From NCBI GenBank assembly GCA_022457155.1, contig JAJGOT010000166.1:1-64000 (forward strand): a DNA stretch of 64,000 nucleotides, in the 5' to 3' direction. This document shows positions 57,201 to 64,000 of the stretch, piece after piece. Under the pieces are notes generated by a model. That model made no database searches, was not told the origin of the DNA, and was given only the letters and a program-made list of their open reading frames with translations. A program made the position numbers and the translations under genes. Within the stretch, counting starts at the first letter, position 1. Each line of letters opens with the position of its first letter. The DNA is from Cladopsammia gracilis. Its lineage: Eukaryota > Cnidaria > Anthozoa > Scleractinia > Dendrophylliidae.

Positions 57201-60200
57201 TTGAGTCAAGCTCGTGCTTGAGTCAAGCTCGTGCTTGAGTCAAGATCTTGCTTGAGACATACTCAGCTTGTAGTGTGAAACCAACAATTCACATGGCAAT
57301 TCGCACCCATGTTGCGCTAAAAATCGTCGTTGCGAATCGTCCCGCGTAACATCACCTTTACGTTCTCATTTAACTGATAAACTATGACTTTTTTTATAAA
57401 ATTTTCCACGCTTTCATATTGGTTACGCGACAATACGTAAACACGGGTTGGTTGACCCCGTTTTATAAAGTAAACAGAATTCATAATCAATAAGAAACAG
57501 ATACATAAACATTGACGTTAAATTGGAAAATGTAAGTAATAAAATTCTTGTCATGTCGTAAGCTGAGCTGACTCACCCATGAGTCCAACCGCGGTTTTGT
57601 GGGCTTTTTCTTCAGGTTCTGCATACACAGAGTCATCAAATATTGGATTTTTCAGCAAGCCGGGCATTGGGAAGTGATTCTACATGAAAACAAAATAATT
57701 CCTTTAAGGATTTCTACCACTTTGAAATATCATACTTCGATCCATGTAAAGATATCAATTTCATCTTCAAAGTAAAGAGTGAAGACATCAATATATTCAC
57801 GTCAAACGTCAAAAGTGCTAAAAGTTGTTGTTCTACAATCGAAACATTTTCGGATCTTCTTCGGAAACCTTCGGAAAATTTCTCGAAATGATGCGGAAAC
57901 GTTTGTACAACCTTCGGACAGTATTCGGAGAATTTTTGAGAATCTTCGGAAAACTCCATGCTTAAAATTCGTAATAGGCCATTTGCACGATGACGTCATT
58001 TGACTACTACCAGAATCCTTCAGTTTTTTGTTTTGTAGTGCAAATTAGGGCTATTGTTATTTAAACCGCACTGGGATTACAAAATTTAAATAAGAAAGGA
58101 AAAACGAAATGAATTCTGGTAGTAGTAGTCAAATGACGTCATCGTGCAAATGGCCCATTAGTTCAACGACAAGGGTAGATGAACCACAGCTTAGACGATC
58201 TAATTCATCATTCGGGATATATTTGGAAGAGCGAATCAGCTTTATGCTATCAGCCAATGAAATGAGGAGGATTTTAATTAACACTTACCTGCGATCCCGT
58301 TGTCGGGTTTGCAATGACTAAAATAGAAACAAAGCAACAAAGAATGAAACGAAAGAAAGTGAAGCTAAAAAGACAAAGGTAAACAAAGCTATGCTTATAT
58401 CAGGCTTGTAAAGACTGTAAGTTTACACATTTACGGTTTAATAAGTGAGTTTAGGAGAATTTGAAAGTTCGTCAAGCAGACAGATGGCAACAACTATAAT
58501 GTATGTGCTGATGTAAGAACCAATTCTTACAACTTTTTTTAAGAAACAAACGTGACAATTTTGATTCATCTCCAGAGTGAATAAAAAACAACGTCCTAAA
58601 AAAAACGTCCTGTGTTCTCTTTCTCCATAAAACCTATAATTTTATCATTTGACGTTTGTTAATCATTTATAGTGCTAGCCCCTGAAGAAGCTTTGTTTTG
58701 CAAAGCGAAATATTGGGCACTATTATATTTATACTTTTATTTTATTTTATTTGCTTCTGCTTCTCTTTGTCTGCCGTAAGGATCAGTTTGCTGTTTTTTT
58801 TTTTTTGCTTCACTTCAAGTATTAATACTGATCTAGGTCTGGAAACCAGATCCGGCCATTCTCAACGGTTTGTTGCAGTGATAGTGCATTCTATGTTTCT
58901 CAAACTCTTGAAAGCATTTTTAAATTGTAGTTTCCTTTGAGCGGCGATGAAGTTTTTACCCGCAAACCAAAGCAGCGTTTTTCTTCAACCTTGGATTTTT
59001 TGCTTACCTTTCAAAATCAACGAATATTGAATTATTATTGGTAAACTTTCTGCACATCACAGAGCTTTTCGGACCCGAAACGTCTTCGGGACCTTTGAGG
59101 GACGCACGTCTGGAGAGGGGCCAGCGAGCCATTAAGCTTGGTTCCCACTAGCGACGTAAGCGGAATCGTAAACGGAATCGGAATCGTAAGAACCTTACGA
59201 TCTAGTGGAAATCAAAACGACGGAAGCGGCTAGTAAGCGACGGAAGCAGAAGCGGAATCGGAAGAAAAAGGAAACCTTCTGATCCTTCCGATTCCGATTC
59301 CGTCGAGCTTCCGATTCCGATTCCGACTCCGAAAACAATGCACGTGCGCTTTTCATGTTGGTACATTTCTTTTCATGCCGTTCCCTGCAAAACTGACAAC
59401 AACGTCAAATGATAAAATTATAGGTTTTATGGAGAACGTGAACACAGGACGTTTTATTTTCCTTTCTCTATTTGAACTTAAAAGCCATTCGTACAAATTC
59501 AGCTCCTGGACAATCCAGTCACATTAGACAAACTAAACCAATTAGAACAACTGCAAAGTAGTTTAAAATAGAGCGAATTATTTTCTCATGTGACGTTTTC
59601 CTTGGCGCTGCCGTCATCGTTGCTTAAACTCCGTACAACTGCCAGTGACCTGAACAGATACGTATTATAAAAGACACTGTCATGTATGTTAGTCAATTAT
59701 CATGCCCAAAATTACAAGGTAAGGGCATTGGTGTTGAAAAAGCGAATAGCGCGTTGTGTGTGGTTTTAATATATCGAACGGTGGAGCTCAGTCGGTTATT
59801 GGTGCAAACATGGTGAGGATTAAGAGTGCTGATTTGGAAGATGATTTTTTCTCTCTCGATTTTTGCGGCTTTCCGTGTTGCCCTGGTGCAGGGAAAGGCC
59901 GCAGATTGCCATGTACTGTTTAGAATGATTGGGGAGCCGTGAGATTAAATTGGTGCATTGGTGTTGTGTCTTCTAAAGCCTGGTTTCCATATAATCGAAA
60001 CGATCGCAACGATCGCAGCGATCGTTACAGCCTGGTTTCCATATAATCGCAACGATCGCAGCGATCGTTACGATTACGATCGCAGAGATAGAAAAATAGA
60101 AAAAATTCTATCTCTGCGATCGTAATCGCAACGATCGTAAGGATCGCAACGTTTTGGTTTCAATATGATCGCAAGGGTCGTAAGAATCGCAGCGATCGTC

Positions 60201-62362
60201 GATCGTAACGATCGATCGCTGCCATCGTTGCGATCGTTGCGATTATATGGAAACCAGGCTTACGATCGACGATCGCTGCGATTCTTGCGACCCTTGCGAT
60301 CATATGGAAACCAACCGTTGCGATCGTTGCGATTGCGATCGCCGAGATAGAAAAATTTCTATCTCTGCGATCGCAAATGCAACGATCGCAACGGTTGGTT
60401 TCCATATGATCGCAAGGGTCGCAAGAATCGCAGCGATCGTCGATCGTTACGATCGCTGCGATCGTTGCGATTATGTGGAAACCAGGCTTACGTTACTTTT
60501 ACAATGAACGTTGGAATGTGTCGTTATGATATGAAATGACCTTTAATATATGCAAAATACCTGTTGTTCCAGCACCATAATTTGCAAGATTTCTGCAAAA
60601 CAGAATGCAAAAGTCAACGAATTTGGGGAGTGACAAGATTGTTCTAGGAATGCGTTTGTTTAGTAATGAATCTCCAAGAGCCTTTAGTGACCCACATCGG
60701 TATCAACTAAGCCCAGTTCTTACACAAGATACTGGGTGTCTATAGCACGAAGCATTTTTAATTCTGGCATTTCCAGGAGGGTTATGGTAAAGTCCCACAT
60801 GAGCCACATAACACTCACAGGACACCCACTCAGCCAGAGTTTTCCCCCAGCATTTTGTCAGTGGTACCAATATAATATCTGGAATGTGTAGTTCAGTTTC
60901 TTGTCTAAGAAAATAACATGACGTCCGAGATCAGGCCTCGACGAACCAAAACCTTCAGATGTTAAAGTTTGTTTAAAACTGTTAAATTGTGCTGCAATTT
61001 TGCAACTTACAGGTCATTGATTTGCTGCTTAGATACCTTTAACAACAAAGAAACATTCAGTATTTGCTAAAAACCTTTTCAGAGGCGGGCTGACTCCTGG
61101 GTGGAGATGGATGACGTAAAAGTGTAAAACAAAGTTTCTTGACTATCTAGTAGTTACCTGTTTTGCCTTCTTTTACAAACAACGAGCCACATACACAGTA
61201 AAATAACAGCCACACAGATTACAGCTGCCACGCCTGCAATTATGCCGATCATTGTACCGTTATCTATCTCTTGCTTGTTACTCAATTTGTTTCCATCCTT
61301 CTTAGGTTCTCTTGTACCACCTGGATTATCATTTGTCGGAGTCTCTGTTGAAGGCTTTGTTGTAACTGCTCCAGTTGTTACTTGTTTGGAGAGCGGAGCC
61401 TTGAGATACAAATGCAGTGATCAGTGCAACATTTTTCTGTGATCAATCCTACTGAATCAAGTATATATGTACTATTGATCCAAAACAACCAGTTTCCTGT
61501 TGGTTTTCATTCTGTGGTTACCCAAAATGAGGAGAAGGAAGGATGCAAGTGGAGAACGTGGAGAAGAAGGAGAAAGGCCGGGGCGGGAGGAGGAGACAAA
61601 GAAGAAGTGTATAAAGAGGAAAAGGGAAGATGGAGATGGCATCAGTAAGTACGAAGTAATGCTTCTGCAAGACAATAAAATTCTAGTACGTATAATACAC
61701 CACAAAAGGTTGTGAGGTATATTAATCTGCCAGAATGCCATTTATACTTTTGTCTGGAGCAAGGTGGGGTATATGGCCGTTTTGCAAGTCACAGAGCAAA
61801 ACACATTACTTTTGTAGTTACCTTTGTTGGAGATGTTGTCTTAATGGTTGTTGCTGTTAATTTTGTTGTTGACTGGACTTGTGTTGTAGCTTCTGTAGTT
61901 GTTGTTTTTGTTGTGGTGGAAATTGTACTAGTAACCGAACGTGCTTGAATTGGGAGATTTGGAAAGTTCCCTGTTGTATAATAAAATTAAAGTGTAACAG
62001 AAATGAACTGAAAACTTGAAAAATCTATTTTCTCTTTCACTCCCCTTTACCTTCTTTGAATGCCAAAAAATAACTTTCAATAATGGCAAAATAAATTTTT
62101 ATGACTCCTCTTCAAGCAAAAAAAAAATTTCAACATAAAACATGTACTGTTTAAAAGCATTCACTTATAATGCCGTCACAGTTTATAGTTTATAGTTTAT
62201 AGTTTTATCTCGAACTGTTAATTTCCACTTACATGTAAGTGTGCCTTTTGTTTTGAACACAACACAGAAGTCCTCTTTTTTACATGGGTTCCTTCCTTTG
62301 CGACATCTACCATTAATTTTCATGATATAGCCAAAGTATGAGGATGGCATGTTTCCTGTCCA
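53897..62362 (-). CDS. Gene C: third paralogue, 5' part beyond the window (8 exons seen)
   Basis: Exons 62233-62362, 61822-61970, 61158-61399, 60561-60592, 58289-58317, 57577-57679, 56151-56509, 53897-54292. They give 1440 nt in frame (479 residues plus stop) counted from exon 3. The signal-peptide exon and exon 2 were not found between 62363 and 64000, so they probably lie past the right edge. Seen: conserved ectodomain exon, Thr-rich stalk, long juxtamembrane linker, helix about 143-167 of the partial protein, CKRRQN stop-transfer, then a 300-residue tail. The tail has NYGAG, SVYAEP, PVYDNP, PVYQSL, AVYQSL, MYQPL, EYLVL, PPEY, VYNALEGP, IVYDVLEGPD and MYAVLEGPD. Same intron phases as A and B in the shared part. 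Confidence 0.75.
54422..54703. mobile_element. Family-1 MITE, full copy in gene C intron 9
   Basis: gagcagttttcaattgagtg to cactcaattgaaaactgctc; 130 bp from the gene C exon 10 acceptor. Confidence 0.84.
55009..55156. mobile_element. 148-bp MITE
   Basis: gtggttttcacgttacgtca...ggcggccatgttggtgca pairs with tgcaccaacatggccgccat...gtcacgtgagtgaaaacca. Confidence 0.66.
55860..56045. repeat. Compound tetranucleotide microsatellite
   Basis: (ggac/gatg)n, (gaac)n, (ggtc ggac)n, then (aagg)n. Begins about 105 bp from the gene C exon 9 donor, within intron 9. Confidence 0.92.
56151..56509 (-). CDS. Gene C exon 9: tail segment with YQSL repeats
   Basis: 359 nt, phase 1 in and 0 out; acceptor tttcag, donor gtgggt. 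Motifs KPVYDNP, KPVYQSL, AVYQSL, MMYQPL, resembling the YQSL sites of gene A exons 7-8. If the donor is ignored, the frame runs into a tetranucleotide-repeat region, which argues for splicing here. Confidence 0.76.
56620..56920. repeat. Probable MITE with cgacgc/gttgcat interior
   Basis: ggcgtcttaaggattaagac near the left, cgtcgtgtaaatcggcctta near the right, cgcatgc and gttgcatgcaac palindromes inside. Ends are not clean. Confidence 0.4.
57163..57255. repeat. 17-bp palindromic minisatellite
   Basis: Five to six tandem copies of gtgcttgagtcaagctc; each unit itself contains the palindrome cttgagtcaag. Confidence 0.9.
57577..57679 (-). CDS. Gene C exon 8: tail segment with SVYAEP
   Basis: 103 nt, phase 0 in and 1 out; acceptor atgtag, donor gtgagt. 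NHFPMPGLLKNPIF then DDSVYAEPEEK. Confidence 0.7.
57977..58155. mobile_element. 179-bp MITE with ~45-bp arms
   Basis: ggccatttgcacgatgacgt...catttgactactaccagaat pairs with attctggtagtagtagtcaa...gacgtcatcgtgcaaatggcc. Sits 134 bp from gene C exon 7. Confidence 0.78.
58289..58317 (-). CDS. Gene C exon 7: 29-nt mini-exon
   Basis: Phase 1 in and 0 out; acceptor ttttag, donor gtaagt. Encodes VIANPTTGSQ. Supported only by splice sites and by phase fit with both neighbours. Confidence 0.58.
59134..59332. mobile_element. Family-2 palindromic MITE, left-hand copy
   Basis: aagcttggttcccactagcg through repeated gaatcgg/ccgattc to gattccgactccg; the right end is missing. Confidence 0.68.
59350..59633. 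mobile_element. Partial copy of the gggagcttaagcaa MITE
   Basis: cgtcaaatgataaaattata...gagaacgtgaacacaggacg to gtgacgttttccttggcgct and catcgttgcttaaactcc; inverted relative to 51113-51728. Confidence 0.65.
59977..60488. mobile_element. CGATCG-rich palindromic MITE, tandem/nested copies
   Basis: agcctggtttccatataatc at 59977 and again at 60028; the complement ttatatggaaaccaggct ends at 60259 and a variant ends at 60488. The interior is runs of cgatcg[ct][ga]acgatcg with a central hairpin of ctatctctgcgatcg. Probably one element plus a second that abuts it. Confidence 0.72.
60561..60592 (-). CDS. Gene C exon 6: 32-nt mini-exon
   Basis: Phase 2 in and 1 out; acceptor ttgcag, donor gtattt. 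Encodes NLANYGAGTT. Same place and phase as the mini-exons of A and B. Confidence 0.66.
60593..61157. other. Gene C intron 5, unassigned
   Basis: No repeat or coding signal noticed. Confidence 0.4.
61158..61399 (-). CDS. Gene C exon 5: juxtamembrane linker and transmembrane helix
   Basis: 242 nt, phase 0 in and 2 out; acceptor ctcaag, donor gtaact. Linker of about 48 residues, then MIGIIAGVAAVICVAV and a CMWLVV helix end, followed by CKRRQN. Confidence 0.82.
61822..61970 (-). CDS. Gene C exon 4: Thr-rich stalk
   Basis: 149 nt, phase 1 in and 0 out; acceptor caacag, donor gtaact. About 50 residues, over a third Thr. Confidence 0.75.
62233..62362 (-). CDS. Gene C exon 3: conserved ectodomain segment
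   Basis: 130 nt, phase 0 in and 1 out; acceptor catcag, donor gtaagt. W...SSYFGYIMKINGRC...C..EDFCVVFKTKGTLTC, with four Cys. Homologous to exon 3 of A and B. Confidence 0.8.
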
Positions 62363-62483
62363 CTGATGAAACACAAAAGAAAAATAATAATGAAGCAGCA
62401 AGAACTACCAAAACAATATTGTCTTAAGTTTATACTGGCTTGTGTCAAACCTATTCTGAAGTCATGCTTTTTTAAAAGATCAA

Positions 62484-62516
62484 TTCACAAGCAATTTTAA
62501 TTGCTTGTGAATTATG
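62484..62516. repeat. Hairpin
   Basis: aattcacaagcaatt/aattgcttgtgaatt, 15-bp perfect stem. Confidence 0.75.
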
Positions 62517-62635
62517 TGTTTTACACTGCTTGCAGTCCCCGTTTGTACTTGGGCGAAGGTGTCCAAGTTATAAAATGCAGTTTGGTTGTGCACAAATGTG
62601 CAGTATTGCGCAACTCTGGGGACGGGAGTGGTCTT

Positions 62636-63036
62636 GTTCAAACTTCACCGCGGTCAAACGTCGGAGGCGTTTTTCGTTTTATTTGCTGGGATTTCATTTA
62701 ATATTAAGTGGGAACGTGGGCAAGGATGTATGAAATAATTAGTTTATTTTACTATCTTTTCATCTTTCTCAAAATAATGAGCTTCTTTTCGTTGAAAACT
62801 GATCAAAACGCTTCGTGCCTGAGCTGAGCAAAATTGTGTTGGCAAATGGCGCCAACGATTCTGCGGTTCATAGTTTTCAAACGCTTAGTAAACTTTCCAA
62901 ACGTTTAGTGAATTGACAGTGTATTGTTAATATATTAAACTTTAAACAATGAAAATGACAACCTTAACTTTGAAGTACTTTGGTTAACGTCTACAAATTT
63001 CTCTCGTTTGACCGTGGTGTAGTTCAAACCTGTTGT
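62636..63036. mobile_element. Possible element with ttcaaac...accg[ct]ggt ends
   Basis: gttcaaacttcaccgcggtc on the left and a near complement (gaccgtggtgtagttcaaac) on the right. A second pair, aaacgcttagtaaact/aaacgtttagtgaatt, lies inside. Confidence 0.4.
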
Positions 63037-63116
63037 TGATGCGAGGCGAACGTGATAGTTGTTTCACTTCCACCAATTAACTGATTGTCAAGTTACGAAA
63101 AGATAATGCGTACATT

Positions 63117-63510
63117 AGGGCCATTTATACGGGAGAAAATAAGACGCGTCTTATCTAAGACGCGACTTAAATAGGATGCGAAGTGTACCATTTATACGTT
63201 TGCGTCCAACATAAGACGCGAAGATCACGTATAAATGGTTCGCGTCTTATTTTTGATACGGCGCACTTGTTGTTCACGTCTTATTTAGGACGCGAAAGCA
63301 TTTATACGAGGAAGTTCACGTCTTATTTAAGACGCGGACAAAATAAGAACAGCTGAAAACCCTGTTCTAAGATAAGACGCGTCTTATTTAAGTCGCGTCT
63401 AAAATAAGACACGAATGCTTATTTTGTACTGTTAATACGATCGGTTCGCGTCTTATTTAAGTCGCGTCTTAGCTAAGACGCGTCTTATTTTCTGTCGTAT
63501 AAATGGCCCT
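63117..63510. mobile_element. 394-bp MITE with aagacgcg-rich arms
   Basis: agggccatttatacgggaga on the left; cgtataaatggccct on the right; gcgtcttat/ataagacgc repeated about ten times inside. Confidence 0.74.
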
Positions 63511-63570
63511 ATTTTGCGACAGTAGGACGTTAACATGTGAAAAGATCGCGTCAGAATCCAATGGATCATT

Positions 63571-63710
63571 TAGGATAGGATAGGATAGGATAACTTTATT
63601 TAGACACGGTACACTCATCAGTCACAACTATAAAAAACCTAAATTATATACAGAATTATTATAAAATATGTAATAGCTAGAACTACATTACTCTAAAAGT
63701 CACAGATTTA
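63571..63710 (-). repeat. LINE/SINE 3' tail with (taggat)n
   Basis: aggataggataggataggataactttatttagacacgg resembles the tail at 10675-10800 (acctttatttagacacga after gtaatgtaatgtaatg). A conserved 3' end adjoining a simple repeat is typical of CR1/L2-like LINEs or SINEs. Confidence 0.45.
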
Positions 63711-63721
63711 AAAAAAAATCT

Positions 63722-64000
63722 GTGACTGTTCTTGATTCCCTGATTATTCAAATGCTAGACCGATTTTCTGACGAGGATCGCCATGCCTCCCACCTGCTTT
63801 ATCTAGTACCATCAATTATAGTCAATAACACCCTGGAGCTATCTGATGAAACAGAAGGCATGTTGTACTGGGAGAAAGACCTTCCATTTCCCAAATCCCT
63901 TGGGAATGAGCTGCGAAGATGGCAACTATGTGGCAGTCAGCAGAGAAGAAACTTCCAAGCAATCTTGTACTAGCACTTGGTGCGTGTGACGAGGATGCTT
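63722..64000 (+). pseudogene. hAT-like transposase C-terminal fragment
   Basis: Encodes SLIIQMLDRFSDEDRH, LYWEKDLPFPKSLGNELRRW, then after a frame change near 63940 LPSNLVLALGACDEDA, running off the window. This matches my recollection of hAT-related proteins of the '52 kDa repressor/ZMYM-like' group, where a D[LF]P..L..E...W block precedes the dimerisation region. No upstream part is seen. Confidence 0.5.

Noticed and set aside
57163..57255. CRISPR-like array
   Set aside because: Units are adjacent with no spacers, and the genome is eukaryotic.
60160..60507. Asp/Arg-repeat frames (CDRCDRRD...)
   Set aside because: Artefacts of the cgatcg palindromic element.
62363..63110. Missing exons 1 and 2 of gene C
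   Set aside because: Looked for a phase 1-to-0 exon and a signal peptide on the minus strand here; none convincing, so they are placed beyond the window edge.

Overview
The window is eukaryotic genomic DNA, almost certainly from an anthozoan cnidarian and most likely a stony coral. It is AT-rich and its genes have small, phase-consistent exons in long introns. It carries several interspersed repeats that I recognise from coral genomes: the poly-G block followed by 'tagtctgggatagggta' modules at 39366-39800 and 43750-44155, the 'gggagcttaagcaa' element at 51113-51728, and many fold-back MITEs. Species assignment is inference; nothing bacterial is present.

The coding content is dominated by three paralogous genes in head-to-tail order, all on the minus strand: gene C (53897-62362, 5' part beyond the right edge), gene B (27439-45310) and gene A (1435-18775). 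I assembled them from splice sites and reading phase. A gives 8 exons and 797 codons, B gives 10 exons and 675 codons, and C gives 8 exons and 479 codons inside the window. All three share one architecture and one intron-phase ladder (1-0-1-0-2-1 after exons 1 to 6; C is visible from exon 3). The order is signal peptide plus Cys-rich segment, two small ectodomain exons, a Ser/Thr/Pro-rich stalk, a single membrane helix with a basic stop-transfer, a mini-exon, and a cytoplasmic tail full of tyrosine motifs (YNVLEGPD, YQSL, YESL, NPxY, PPxY). Gene A has seven YNVL repeats in one exon. No ectodomain family was recognised. The likely role, inferred from architecture only, is a clustered family of type I cell-surface receptors that signal or are endocytosed through phosphotyrosine or YxxL motifs.

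The rest is introns and roughly 8.6-kb intergenic spacers packed with transposable-element debris. This includes a DIRS-like (YR-type) retroelement relic in intron 1 of gene A (12.9-16.1 kb) and a 5'-truncated LINE in intron 9 of gene B, flanked by a roughly 400-bp duplication that also copies the start of the terminal exon. A THAP-domain relic sits between about 110-bp inverted repeats in intron 7 of gene A, and a hAT-like transposase fragment lies at the right edge. There are many MITEs, three of them inserted into other MITEs at sites where an empty copy elsewhere in the window confirms the junction. Microsatellites include a 280-bp (AAGG)n and a 350-bp (CTACTG)n array. I saw no tRNA, rRNA or CRISPR array.
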